34,775 bases of DNA from Chloroflexota bacterium (GTDB lineage Bacteria; Chloroflexota; Anaerolineae; UBA7937; B3-Chlor). Made by a program: the position numbers and the translations under genes. The stretch covers positions 1 to 34,775 of the forward strand of contig JAUWLF010000039.1 in NCBI GenBank assembly GCA_030613785.1. The letters are read 5' to 3'. Below, in pieces: positions 1-7,272 of the stretch. Under the pieces are notes generated by a model. The model saw only the letters and a program-made list of their open reading frames with translations. It ran no database searches and was not told the DNA's origin. How positions within the stretch are numbered: position 1 is the first letter of the stretch; each line of letters begins with the position of its first letter.

Positions 1-220
1 GGGGCGCGGCGGGGGGAGCCGGGGCGGCGGGCGTGGGGGGCGCCGTGGGCGTAGGCGCGGCGGCCAAAGTGGGGGTGCAGGCCGGCCTTGGCGGCTGGGT
101 CGGCGGGGGCGTCACCGTAGGAGACGGAGCGATGAAAGACAGGAGGGGACAACTGCAAGCCACGCCAGTCATCATCGCCATCAACAGAATACCCAGAACC
201 GCTCGATTGCTGTTCTTCAA
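1..220 (-). CDS. Thr/Pro-stalk lipoprotein, paralogue 1 (3' end off window)
   Basis: This is the 5' part of a gene whose end lies beyond the left edge. From a TTG start at 220 it encodes a short basic N-terminus, a hydrophobic stretch and a cysteine context (GVACSCPL) that matches the signal region of the next gene (AMSCTCPL). A stalk of Pro, Thr and Ala follows up to the window edge. The TTG is chosen because an AAGAGG ribosome-binding-like run lies about ten bases upstream and because the neighbouring paralogue also uses TTG. The expected product is a cell-surface lipoprotein with an extended stalk. The C-terminal domain is not visible, so its function cannot be assigned. The base composition is extremely GC-rich in the stalk, as codon choice for Pro and Ala predicts. 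Confidence 0.7.
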   Translation of the reverse strand, partial: MKNSNRAVLGILLMAMMTGVACSCPLLSFIAPSPTVTPPPTQPPRPACTPTLAAAPTPTAPPTPAAPAPPAAP

Positions 221-334
221 GCCCGTCGTCCTCTTACCGGAAATGGGATAGTTGGAGGGATCATTTCGCCTGTGAATTCGTAGTCTGTCTGTGAAATGGT
301 ACCATTGAAGACTCAGGTGGATACCAGCCTCACA

Positions 335-1048
335 TTACCTGTTGTACACGAAGATGATATTCGTGAACTGCCCGGCCTGGCTGCAATCCACCATCTCTAC
401 CTGTAGCTCGTCTGATCTGGGCACAGGATTGGTTTGGCTTTCTACGATGTCTATAATGAAGGGCTGATACCTCCTGTTCTGAAGGAGTTCAAGGGGAGAA
501 AAGCCCCACTTTCCTGGGGAGTGACCCCCCGCCGTGCCACTCAGCTCATACTCCACGTTGTCCCACCAACGCAGCCGCACCGTTATGCCGTCCACAGGCT
601 CGCGCCCTACGCCCGTGATCTCGCCCTCCAGGTACACGGAGCCGCAGTTGGGCTCAGAGACCATGCTGTTCTCCAAATACACGAACTCCCAGATGGGTGT
701 AGGGGGCGGCGGAGGATTGCGGTGGGTGGGAGTGGCTGTTGGCGGAGCTGGTGTGGCCGTGAGAAGCTGCGGGGTTTGCGCAGGCGGCACGGCTGTGGCT
801 GTTGGGGCGTCTGTGACCTCCGGAGTGGGGACCTGGGTGGGGGTAAACATCACCTCGGGTGTCGGCGTTTCGGCTGTCGTCGGTGTGTCGGCCGGAGTAG
901 GTGTGAGGGAGGGCTCTGGCGTCTTGGTCGGCGTGGGGGTAGCCGTGGAAGCTGGAGAGACGAGAGAGGCCAAAGGGCAAGTGCAACTCATGGCAGTCAT
1001 CATTCCCACCACCGCTAGCGCCTGAACCATCGCCTTCTTGGGATTCAA
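335..1048 (-). CDS. Thr/Pro-stalk surface lipoprotein, paralogue 2
   Basis: A 237-residue protein in three parts. Residues 1-30 are a signal sequence ending in a lipobox-like AMSC. Residues 32-115 are a low-complexity TPTPT stalk. The last 120 residues are a compact domain rich in beta-type sequence with the marks PNCGSVYLEG, EPVDGITVRLRWWDN and a Phe/Tyr-rich end. The same C-terminal pattern (PNCG.VY..G.I.G, PVDG.TVRLR) recurs in the next gene, so these are paralogues. The start is TTG with AGGAGAAGG about ten bases upstream. It is probably anchored outside the membrane with the stalk lifting the small domain off the surface. The domain resembles carboxypeptidase-regulatory or Ig-like sandwiches only loosely, so ligand and role are unknown. 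Confidence 0.8.
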   Translation of the reverse strand: MNPKKAMVQALAVVGMMTAMSCTCPLASLVSPASTATPTPTKTPEPSLTPTPADTPTTAETPTPEVMFTPTQVPTPEVTDAPTATAVPPAQTPQLLTATPAPPTATPTHRNPPPPPTPIWEFVYLENSMVSEPNCGSVYLEGEITGVGREPVDGITVRLRWWDNVEYELSGTAGGHSPGKWGFSPLELLQNRRYQPFIIDIVESQTNPVPRSDELQVEMVDCSQAGQFTNIIFVYNR

Positions 1049-1078
1049 GTCTGCTGTCCTTCTCCTCTAGTCCATCTC

Positions 1079-1103
1079 GGACCACGCGGCTGGCACGTGG
1101 TCC
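1079..1103. other. Intergenic hairpin between paralogues 2 and 3
   Basis: Perfect 8-base inverted repeat, GGACCACG and CGTGGTCC, with a 9-base loop, between the stop of one lipoprotein gene and the start of the next. No T-run follows on the minus strand, so it is not a standard intrinsic terminator. It could be an RNA-stability or operator element. Confidence 0.45.
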
Positions 1104-1134
1104 ATATCTTGGCGACGGGTCTTTCTTGGAGACA

Positions 1135-1878
1135 CTATCGCGCATACTCGAAGACGATGTTCTCGTGCGTTCCACCGTTGTCGCAGCCGGTGAAGGGAAT
1201 GGTCAGGGTGTCCGACTGAGGAGTAGGGTCGGTTTCGCTCGCCACGATGTCTACCAGAAAGGTGAAGTGGGCATGATACATGCCAGGGGCCAAAGGCGAG
1301 AAGCCCCACTCGCCGGGGTTCTCACCCACTCCACTTTGCTTGTAAGTGACGTTGTTGGCGAACCTCAGGCGGACTGTTCTGCCGTCGACCGGCTCGCCTC
1401 CCATGCCTCTGATCTTGCCCTTGAAGTACACGGTTCCGCAGTTGGGGAACACGCGCATACTTCCTTGCACATATCCAAAGTCGTAGGCAGGCGCAGAAGT
1501 CGGTGTCGGAGGCCTCGGAGTAGGTGTGGTTGGACGCCGAGTCGGCGTAGGCGCAGCAGGCCGGCGGGTTGGTGTAGGAGGCACGGGTGTGAACGTCGGT
1601 GTCTCGGTAACCGCCGGTGTGGGCGTTTCCGCGGGGGTATCTGTCGGTGTCGGGGTCGGACTGTGCACCGGCGTGGGTGTGTAGGTCACAGTCGGCGTGA
1701 ACGTCGGTTTGGGAGTCCTCGTGGCCGTGGGCGTCGCCGTCTCGGGCCCGAGCCCTACGATGGGAGCCAGAGAGGAAGCCAACATGAGGGGTCCGACAAC
1801 GCAACCCACCAGGCTGGCGATGAGTAGGACAACCATGACGATAGCTGTTACGGCATTCACAACATTCTGTTTTGTCAT
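1135..1878 (-). CDS. Thr/Pro-stalk surface lipoprotein, paralogue 3
   Basis: From the ATG at 1878 this encodes 247 residues: a hydrophobic signal with a good lipobox (SLVGC at about residues 22-26), a Thr/Pro stalk to about residue 130, then a beta-rich domain with PNCGTVYFKG, EPVDGRTVRLRF and a C-terminal NIVFEYAR. The frame is open further upstream, but the ATG fits because the extra N-terminal residues would be polar and would precede the signal sequence. An AAAGGAG run lies about 15 bases before it. The C-terminal domain is clearly the same as in paralogue 2, including the WGFSPL segment in its middle. Its first 36 codons are duplicated, without a start codon, at 2872-2979. Function unknown; surface exposure is inferred from the signal and stalk. 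Confidence 0.8.
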   Translation of the reverse strand: MTKQNVVNAVTAIVMVVLLIASLVGCVVGPLMLASSLAPIVGLGPETATPTATRTPKPTFTPTVTYTPTPVHSPTPTPTDTPAETPTPAVTETPTFTPVPPTPTRRPAAPTPTRRPTTPTPRPPTPTSAPAYDFGYVQGSMRVFPNCGTVYFKGKIRGMGGEPVDGRTVRLRFANNVTYKQSGVGENPGEWGFSPLAPGMYHAHFTFLVDIVASETDPTPQSDTLTIPFTGCDNGGTHENIVFEYAR

Positions 1879-1940
1879 TCTCGAATCAACCGTTCTCCTT
1901 TCATCAAGAGGAGTAGTATGGCGTGTCCAGTGATAGCGCA

Positions 1941-1967
1941 AGGCGGGAGTTACAGAACCTCCCGCCT
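1941..1967. other. Intergenic hairpin, copy A
   Basis: A 9-base perfect stem, AGGCGGGAG and CTCCCGCCT, with a 9-base loop, between the stop of paralogue 4 and the start of paralogue 3. It is repeated at 3042-3068 with one mismatch. It is probably a 3'-end or RNA-stability element of the upstream minus-strand gene. No T-tract follows on the minus strand. Confidence 0.5.
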
Positions 1968-2036
1968 TTGGAAAGAAGTCTGCCCGACAAGAGCCTCATT
2001 GACCTCTGCCGCTGGCAACCAGAGAACTGTGATAGC

Positions 2037-2765
2037 CTAATACTTCTGGAAGATTATTTCCGTTTGCTGTGACTTCAGCGACCTCATCTTCAGATAAGCG
2101 GTCGCCGAAAGGGGTGTTGGGTCGCCTTGGCTTCTGATCACGGTCAACCTATAGTCACCGAACAACTGACCACCATGCGACTCGAACTTGAACTGTCCTG
2201 GCTGGAGCATCTTATGCTCATCCCCTACAGCGCAGTATTCCACACCGAATCTGTCGGAGTCCAGCTCGATCCATACTAGATAGCGGTCAATAGGGTTTCC
2301 CTGAGCATCCCGGACCTCGCCGCTGATCTCGGGCAGGCAGAATCCAGCATGGCAGAAGTCTCTGATTGGGCCAGATACATAGTAGTATTCGTATACCGGC
2401 TGTGGGGTGTTTGTAGGAGCTGGCGGCCTTGGTGTGGGCGTCGACGCGGGCGGAGGCGGCACTGGCGTGTTGGTGGGTGGTCCCAACGTCGGCGTGGGCG
2501 GCTGCGTGGGTATTGGTGTCTCCGGAGGTGGGCTTGGCATCGGCTCCGATGTTGGTGATGGTGTGTCCGTCGGGCTAGACACGACTGCCGGCGTCGAGGT
2601 GAAGGTGGGAACGAAGGTCTTCGTCGGCGTTGGCGTCTCCGCCGGCGCCTGACTGAACAAGTCGCCATACGAGGAGAGAGTGAGCACTCCAACCGCTAGC
2701 AAGCAACCAATAGCCGCTGCAGCCGTTACGGCGATGATCAATATCGCCAAGAATCTCTTATCCAT
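2037..2765 (-). CDS. Thr/Pro-stalk surface protein, paralogue 4
   Basis: A 242-residue protein. Residues 1-30 form a long hydrophobic segment with AAIGCLLAVGVL, which could be a lipobox or an uncleaved signal anchor. Residues 38-120 are the Thr/Pro stalk. A C-terminal domain of about 120 residues starts at YEYYYVSGPIRD and includes CHAGFCLPEISGEV, GNPIDRYLVWIELDSD and LQPGQFKFES, a pattern like carboxypeptidase-regulatory beta sandwiches. The ATG at 2765 is preferred over the GTG at 2777 because GGAGG overlaps the GTG, lies at proper distance from the ATG, and gives the same length and N-terminus (MDKRFLAILII) as its twin at 3866. It is nearly identical to that twin in signal and stalk but more divergent in the terminal domain. 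Confidence 0.82.
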   Translation of the reverse strand: MDKRFLAILIIAVTAAAAIGCLLAVGVLTLSSYGDLFSQAPAETPTPTKTFVPTFTSTPAVVSSPTDTPSPTSEPMPSPPPETPIPTQPPTPTLGPPTNTPVPPPPASTPTPRPPAPTNTPQPVYEYYYVSGPIRDFCHAGFCLPEISGEVRDAQGNPIDRYLVWIELDSDRFGVEYCAVGDEHKMLQPGQFKFESHGGQLFGDYRLTVIRSQGDPTPLSATAYLKMRSLKSQQTEIIFQKY

Positions 2766-2802
2766 TCCTATCCTCACCTCCAGTTGTCCATTTGCGGCTC
2801 AC

Positions 2803-2831
2803 ATTATAGCTGGGTTCTCCTCAGAATGCAA
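2803..2831 (-). promoter_or_regulatory. Promoter of paralogue 4
   Basis: On the minus strand: -35 TTGCAT (2826-2831), 17-base spacer, -10 TATAAT (2803-2808), about 40 bases before the ATG at 2765. The same promoter with the same spacing stands before paralogue 5, so it was carried along in the duplication. Confidence 0.75.
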
Positions 2832-2979
2832 ATCGGCTCTGATGCGCGGTGATAGACCGGTGGCGAGCAAGGGAGGAATCCAACATGAGGGGTCCCACAA
2901 CGCAACCCACCAGGCTGGCAGTTAGTAGGACAACCATGACGATAGCGGTTACGGCACTCACAATATTCTGTTTCGTCTT
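2821..2979 (-). pseudogene. 5' fragment of a paralogue-3-type gene, start codon lost
   Basis: The codons here repeat the first 36 codons of the gene at 1878 (KQNIVSAVTAIVMVVLL against KQNVVNAVTAIVMVVLL, then the same GCVVGPLML). The position matching the ATG now reads AAG (2977-2979). After the SSLA codons the homology stops at about 2872, where the frame runs into DNA belonging to the promoter region of paralogue 4. The stalk and terminal domain are absent. It is a by-product of the tandem duplication and is unlikely to be translated from its own start. Confidence 0.8.
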
Positions 2980-3041
2980 TGTCGAATAAAGCGTTCTCCT
3001 TTCATGAAGAGGAGTAGTATGGCGTGTTCGGTGATAGCGCA

Positions 3042-3068
3042 AAGCGGGAGTTGCAGAACCTCCCGCCT
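3042..3068. other. Intergenic hairpin, copy B
   Basis: Second copy of the hairpin at 1941-1967. The inner seven pairs (GCGGGAG and CTCCCGC) are kept and one outer pair is now a mismatch. It lies about 70 bases past the stop of paralogue 5 on the minus strand. Confidence 0.45.
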
Positions 3069-3137
3069 TCGGAAAGAAGTCTGCCAGACAAGAGCCTCAT
3101 TGATCTCTGCCGCTGGCAAACAGAGAACTGTGATAGC

Positions 3138-3866
3138 CTAATACTTCTGGAAGACTATGTACGTTTGCTGCGCTTTGCTCCAAGCGTTCATCTTTTCCCA
3201 AAGGGGCGCTGAGAGCGCCGAGCCACCTGGCCCTTGGACCACAGTCAAGGTGTACTCACCGAATCTCGGACCATCCGATTGGAACTTGAATTGCCCTGGT
3301 TGCAACATCTGGGCTGGGTCGCCCGTGCGGCAGTGCTGTACGCCAAAGCTGTCGGACTCCAGTTTCAGCCAAACGGCGTTGAAGTTATCGAGGGGGTTGC
3401 CGTGCGCATCAATGACGATGCCAGCAATTTCTGGAAGGCACCATTCGGGGAGGCAGGTATCCTTGATCGGGCCGCTGACGTAGTAGAACTCATATGACGG
3501 CTGTGGGGTGTTTGTAGGAGCGGGCGGCCTTGGTGTGGGCGTCGACGCAGGCGGAGGCGGCACGGGCGTGTTCGTCGGTGGCCCCAGAGTCGGCGTGGGC
3601 GGCTGCGTGGGTATTGGTGTCTCCGGTGGTGTGCTTGGCAGCGGCTCCGATGTTGGTGATGGTGTGTCCGTCGGGCCAGACACGACTGCCGGCGTCGAGG
3701 TGAAGGTGGGAACGAAGGTCTTGGTCGGCGTTGGCGTCTCCGCCGGTGCCTGACCCAAGAAGTCGCCATAGGAGGAGAAAGTGAGCACTGCAACCGCTAG
3801 CAAGCAGCCAATAGCCGCTGCAACCGTTACGGAGATTATCAATATCGCCACGGATCTCTTGTTCAT
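3138..3866 (-). CDS. Thr/Pro-stalk surface protein, paralogue 5
   Basis: A 242-residue twin of the gene at 2765. The N-terminus MNKRSVAILIISVTVAAAIGC is a hydrophobic signal or anchor, the Thr/Pro stalk spans about residues 38-120, and the C-terminal beta-rich domain carries CLPEWCLPEIAGIV, GNPLDNFNAVWLKLESD and LQPGQFKFQSD. The ATG at 3866 has GGAGAGGA just upstream, and its ATGA overlaps the stop of the decayed MFS frame. Compared with its twin, the signal and stalk are almost unchanged while the terminal domain differs at many positions. That is what diversifying or relaxed selection on the exposed part would give, although stalk conservation could also reflect gene conversion. Ligand unknown. 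Confidence 0.82.
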   Translation of the reverse strand: MNKRSVAILIISVTVAAAIGCLLAVAVLTFSSYGDFLGQAPAETPTPTKTFVPTFTSTPAVVSGPTDTPSPTSEPLPSTPPETPIPTQPPTPTLGPPTNTPVPPPPASTPTPRPPAPTNTPQPSYEFYYVSGPIKDTCLPEWCLPEIAGIVIDAHGNPLDNFNAVWLKLESDSFGVQHCRTGDPAQMLQPGQFKFQSDGPRFGEYTLTVVQGPGGSALSAPLWEKMNAWSKAQQTYIVFQKY

Positions 3867-4263
3867 TCGCTGTCCTCTCCTTCAGTTATTGGTGACATTA
3901 TAGCTAGCTTCTCGTCAGAATGCAAATCGGCCCTGATGCGCAGTGATAGAGCCATGGCGACGAGGAGCAGGATTGCTCCTGCTAAGATCGTGAACTTGGT
4001 CCCATTAGCAATCCGCCCGGCATGGGTCCTACGGTCAACCGTCCTGCTGGTGTGCGCGTCGCTATGTCTACGATGAGGTACATTGAAACGACGGCTCCCA
4101 CGAGGGTGACCGAGGAGCCAAGGATCTCCGTCAGACAGAGGGGATAGAGGGCCATGGCCTCGATGCCATGCACGATCTCCATCAGGACGATGGAGAATAG
4201 GAATGCGGCCAGATTACGGTTGCTACGCAGTGTGGTGAGAATACCTTTGAACGATATTTGCAA
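3863..4263 (-). pseudogene. MFS transporter remnant with large internal deletion
   Basis: From a TTG at 4263, about 78 codons encode the start of a major-facilitator protein: RNLAAFLFSIVLMEIVHG as helix 1, a helix with LVGAVVSMYLIVDIAT, and the loop motif TRTPAGRL. Homology then breaks and this frame stops at about 3982. In another frame the last part of such a transporter follows: KFTILAGAILLLVAMALSLR as a final helix, then a tail ending in TGA at 3863-3865, overlapping the ATG of the next gene. Two helices and one terminal helix remain of the usual twelve, and the halves are out of frame, so the gene is dead. Its 3' end carries the promoter of paralogue 5. Confidence 0.75.
3897..3925 (-). 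promoter_or_regulatory. Promoter of paralogue 5
   Basis: Minus strand: -35 TTGCAT (3920-3925), 17-base spacer, -10 TATAAT (3897-3902), about 30 bases before the ATG. It lies inside the last codons of the MFS remnant and is duplicated at 2803-2831. Confidence 0.75.
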
Positions 4264-4286
4264 AGTGCCTTCCCTTCATCTATATT
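4258..4286 (+). promoter_or_regulatory. Likely promoter of the SpeE-like membrane gene
   Basis: TTGCAA (4258-4263), 17 bases, TATATT (4281-4286) on the plus strand. This would give a leader of about 120 bases before the start at 4411, containing the hairpin at 4361-4382. Confidence 0.5.
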
Positions 4287-4360
4287 GGCTAGGTGCCAGT
4301 GGTCGCCACATCGTTGCACTCAGGACAGGCGGCGCTGCGCCGGTCAGAATGACAAGGTGT

Positions 4361-4382
4361 TGCCGGCCATCGAAGGCCGGCA
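4361..4382 (+). other. Leader hairpin before the SpeE-like gene
   Basis: Perfect 8-base stem TGCCGGCC and GGCCGGCA with a 6-base loop, ending about 28 bases before the GTG at 4411. No T-tract follows. It could affect translation or RNA stability. Confidence 0.45.
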
Positions 4383-4410
4383 CGAGCATCCGCGTGGGAA
4401 TGGTGAAGTG

Positions 4411-6849
4411 GTGAAATCGACCCCTATGGGCGCACTCTATCTCGCGGTATTCCTGCTCTCGTCGGCTACCCTCGTCTTCGAGATAACGCTGACCCGTGTC
4501 TTCTCCGTGGCTCAGTGGTACCATTTTGCCTTCATGACCGTCAGTCTGGCTTTGCTGGGCTTCGGGGCCAGTGGGACTTTCCTGGCCCTGCGGCCTCAAT
4601 TGCTCAAACGCGACTTGGCCAACTCTGTAGCTTCTCTGTGCCTGCTGTTCTCCGTCTGCGTCATGGGAAGCTATCTGGTCAGCAACCACGTGCCATTTGA
4701 TTCCTTCCGAATTGCCTACGACCGACGCCAGATTCTCTTTCTGTCAGTCTACTACCTGTCTCTGACTGTGCCATTCTTCTTCACCGGCCTGACCGTTGGT
4801 CTTCTCTTCGCTGCCATGCCAGAGCGAGCGGGCAGGACATACTTCGCTAATCTGGCGGGCTCTGGCTTGGGTTGCCTCGCAGCTTTGGCTGTATTGTCGG
4901 TGGTCGGCGGTGAGGGCACGATCATCTTCGCTTCCCTGCTGAGCGCGGTGGGAGCCCTGGGTCTCGCCTGGCGTCGCTCGTGGGTGCGCTTTGGGCTGGC
5001 CTTGACGTTTGCAGGCTTGCTAGGAGTTTGTGTCCTGCGCCCTCCCGACATGTTTGAGATCAACATGTCTCCCTACAAGGCCTTGAGCCACACGCTGCGC
5101 CAGCCCCAAGCGCGACTCACGTACAGTCGTTGGAATGCCTTCTCGCGGATTGATGTGGTGGAGAGCGAAGCCATCAGGTCCGCTCCGGGGCTGAGCTACA
5201 TGTTCCCAGGTGCACCACCGTCACAGAAGGGTGTCTTCACCGATGGAGGGAACCTGAGCCCCTTGACCGCAGCCTCGCCTGGCACTGATCTGGATTTCCT
5301 GAACTACTTGCTGGTATCCCTCCCCTACGAACTGGTCTCGCGGCCGCGTGTGTTGATCCTTGAACCTGGCGCAGGGCTAGACGTAATGGTGGCTGTGCAT
5401 CATGACGCTGCTCACGTCGTCGCCGTGGATAGCAACCCCTTGGTCATCGAACTGGTCCGAGACCGGTACTCGGAGTTTGCGGGCGGCCTATATGCTCTGG
5501 AGAAGGTGATGGTCGTGGCCGAAGAGGGACGGAGCTACGTCCACCGCACTAAACAGGAGTTCGACATCATCCAGGTGTCCTTGGACGACAGCTTCAAGCC
5601 GGTCACATCGGGCGCCTACAGTCTGTCAGAGGACTATCTCTATACCACCGAGGCCTTCGCTGATTATCTAAACCACCTCGCCCCCGGAGGGATGCTAGTG
5701 GTCCAACGTTGGCTTCAGACTCCACCCAGCGAGAGCCTGCGCGCTCTGGCGCTGGCTACCTCGGCGCTGCAAAGTCTCGGGGTTGAGAGGCCGGCTGAAC
5801 ACGTTGTCGCCCTTCGTAGCCTTTACACCGGCCTCCTCCTGATCAAGGAAGATGGCTTCACATCTGAAGAGATGGAGGTTATCAAGAGCTTCTCCCAGGA
5901 CAGGCGTTTCGACCTCATCTACTACCCAGATATCAGGCCCGAGGAGGTGAACCGCTACAGTATCCTGGAGGAGCCTTACTACTACGAGGCCTACTTGAGC
6001 CTGCTTCAAACCGCAGACGCCGGTAGCTACTATGCGAGCTATCCCTTTGACGTCACCCCACCCTCAGACGATCACCCGTTCTTCTTCCACTACTTTCGTT
6101 GGGAACAGACCCCGCAGATCATGCAGGCCCTGGGGAGGACCTGGCAACCCTTTGGGGGCAGCGGGTACTTCGTTCTACTCGCGCTGCTCGCGTTGGCGGT
6201 GTTCGCCTCGCTGATGTTGATCTTGCTGCCCCTCGCCTTTCTGAAGGGCAGACACGAGGTCAAGCAAGGAAGGCGTCTCTTCTTCTATTTCTCGCTCCTG
6301 GGGATAGGTTATCTCTTCGTGGAAATACCCCTGTTGCAGAGGTTCATTCTGTTTCTGGGCCATCCCACGTACGCCTTTGCTACCGTACTCTTCACGCTGC
6401 TTACGTTCTCCGGCCTGGGTAGTCTCGCCTCTTCAAGAGTGTCTTTGCGAAAGGTGCTGCCGGGACTGGTTGTCTCCATCGCCTTCTACCCATTCCTCCT
6501 TCCGCACCTCTTTGGATGGTTACTCGGAGCACCGTTGAGCTTTCGCCTCCTCGCGTCGGTCGTCATACTCGCACCCCTCGGTTTTCTGATGGGATTCCCC
6601 TTTCCTCAAGGAATCAGGCTGACCGACAGGATCGCTCCAGGGCTCATACCCTGGGCCTGGGGTGTGAACGGTTGTGCCTCGGTCCTCAGTGCCATTCTGG
6701 CGGTTATGATAGCGATTTCTTCCGGCTTCTCCCGGGTGCTCCTCTTTGGCGGGGCGGCTTATGCCCTGGCTCTGCTAGCCATCTATCCACTGGCTGGGGG
6801 CACTGGTGTTGCTGGCGGGTCAGCAGCGGACGTCTCATCCCAAGACTGA
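4411..6849 (+). CDS. Membrane-embedded spermidine-synthase-like protein
   Basis: About 812 residues. An N-terminal block of hydrophobic helices (about residues 5-215) precedes a soluble SpeE-type Rossmann domain (about 300-530), followed by a second set of helices from about 580 to the end. In the soluble part, LILEPGAGLDV is the nucleotide-binding turn, VDSNPLVIELV matches the acidic end of strand 2, and YLYTTEAFADYLNHLAPGG is typical of the family. The GGGDGG signature of true spermidine synthases is replaced by EPGAGLD, and the catalytic-loop region reads QVSLDDSF, so aminopropyl transfer is uncertain. Such fusions are known in many bacteria and remain poorly characterised. The GTG at 4411 or the ATG at 4426 is the start; the upstream open frame is not hydrophobic and looks non-coding. 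It stands alone on the plus strand. Confidence 0.85.
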   Translation: MKSTPMGALYLAVFLLSSATLVFEITLTRVFSVAQWYHFAFMTVSLALLGFGASGTFLALRPQLLKRDLANSVASLCLLFSVCVMGSYLVSNHVPFDSFRIAYDRRQILFLSVYYLSLTVPFFFTGLTVGLLFAAMPERAGRTYFANLAGSGLGCLAALAVLSVVGGEGTIIFASLLSAVGALGLAWRRSWVRFGLALTFAGLLGVCVLRPPDMFEINMSPYKALSHTLRQPQARLTYSRWNAFSRIDVVESEAIRSAPGLSYMFPGAPPSQKGVFTDGGNLSPLTAASPGTDLDFLNYLLVSLPYELVSRPRVLILEPGAGLDVMVAVHHDAAHVVAVDSNPLVIELVRDRYSEFAGGLYALEKVMVVAEEGRSYVHRTKQEFDIIQVSLDDSFKPVTSGAYSLSEDYLYTTEAFADYLNHLAPGGMLVVQRWLQTPPSESLRALALATSALQSLGVERPAEHVVALRSLYTGLLLIKEDGFTSEEMEVIKSFSQDRRFDLIYYPDIRPEEVNRYSILEEPYYYEAYLSLLQTADAGSYYASYPFDVTPPSDDHPFFFHYFRWEQTPQIMQALGRTWQPFGGSGYFVLLALLALAVFASLMLILLPLAFLKGRHEVKQGRRLFFYFSLLGIGYLFVEIPLLQRFILFLGHPTYAFATVLFTLLTFSGLGSLASSRVSLRKVLPGLVVSIAFYPFLLPHLFGWLLGAPLSFRLLASVVILAPLGFLMGFPFPQGIRLTDRIAPGLIPWAWGVNGCASVLSAILAVMIAISSGFSRVLLFGGAAYALALLAIYPLAGGTGVAGGSAADVSSQD

Positions 6850-6938
6850 CTTGCGCGCGGAGGGAGGGGAGCCTTCGTCAAATAGCCAAGGCAGCAGGGT
6901 GGGGGCTGACACATGCTCCTTGGGGCTGTTACCGGCTC

Positions 6939-7223
6939 CTACTTGAATTTGGCGATGAAATCGTCTATGGGGATGGCTGCCAGCGTCTGAAGTCTGATGC
7001 TTCCCCTGGAGGATAGCTCCGCCGAGACTCGGGCGATGGTTTCGTTATCAGGGGCTTCGACGATGTTGACAAAGTCGAACGGACCCAGCGTGGCATACTG
7101 AGCGAGTACCTTCACGCCCAGGGCCTCGATCTCCTGATTCACCTCCTTAATGCGATCTGGGTTCTCCTTGATCGTCTTTGCTCCCTCATCCGTCAGGGTG
7201 CTCAACATGATATACGTGGCCAT
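6939..7223 (-). CDS. GYD-domain protein
   Basis: A 94-residue soluble protein that matches the GYD family over its whole length: MATYIMLSTLTDEG at the start, a helix with NPDRIKEVNQEIEALG, then YATLGPFDFVNIVEAPD, where the family usually reads G-x-(Y/F)-D, and a terminal strand with QTLAAIPIDDF. These small ferredoxin-like proteins form oligomers and have no agreed function. The ATG has AAAGGAG about nine bases upstream. It lies 49 bases after the CxxC membrane protein gene on the same strand and may be the last gene of the operon starting at the HD gene. Confidence 0.88.
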   Translation of the reverse strand: MATYIMLSTLTDEGAKTIKENPDRIKEVNQEIEALGVKVLAQYATLGPFDFVNIVEAPDNETIARVSAELSSRGSIRLQTLAAIPIDDFIAKFK

Positions 7224-7272
7224 TTCGCTACTCCTTTCGCTGTCTCACAAGTCAAACCCCCACCCCTGTGCG

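Larger units (their letters stand above)
1771..2871. repeat. Tandem duplication, copy A (about 1.1 kb)
   Basis: This block matches 2872-3960 head to tail. Landmarks sit 1101 bases apart: the AACATGAGGG string at 1781 and 2882, the hairpin at 1941 and 3042, and the stop codons at 2037 and 3138. A net 12-base length difference within the gene body changes the offset to 1089 at the gene starts. The copy holds the 5' end of paralogue 3, an intergenic hairpin, all of paralogue 4, its promoter and a short remnant of an MFS gene tail. Confidence 0.85.
2872..3960. repeat. Tandem duplication, copy B (about 1.1 kb)
   Basis: Directly abuts copy A (1771-2871) in the same orientation. It holds the decapitated paralogue-3 fragment, a hairpin at 3042-3068, paralogue 5, its promoter and the tail codons of an MFS gene. 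Copy B retains the longer MFS remnant beyond 3960, so its right side probably represents the original arrangement. Confidence 0.85.

Noticed and set aside
294-305. Palindrome AATGGTACCATT in the gap between paralogues 1 and 2
   Set aside because: Twelve-base perfect palindrome but isolated, with no second copy or promoter nearby; may be chance.
434-1025. Long plus-strand open frames, Gly/Val or Arg-rich, over the lipoprotein gene at 335-1048
   Set aside because: They are the antisense of the Thr/Pro stalk (VGVGV mirrors PTPTP), with no ribosome site or domain.
1126-1827. Plus-strand 233-codon open frame
   Set aside because: Antisense to paralogue 3; low-complexity Arg/Gly composition and no recognisable fold.
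1-3800. Short tandem repeats resembling a CRISPR array or satellite in the GC-rich tracts
   Set aside because: The repeats are codons of Thr/Pro stalks without conserved direct repeats or unique spacers of constant length.
4300-4400. Possible insertion-element end or MITE at the GC-rich hairpin
   Set aside because: Only one hairpin, with no target-site duplication or second inverted terminus seen.
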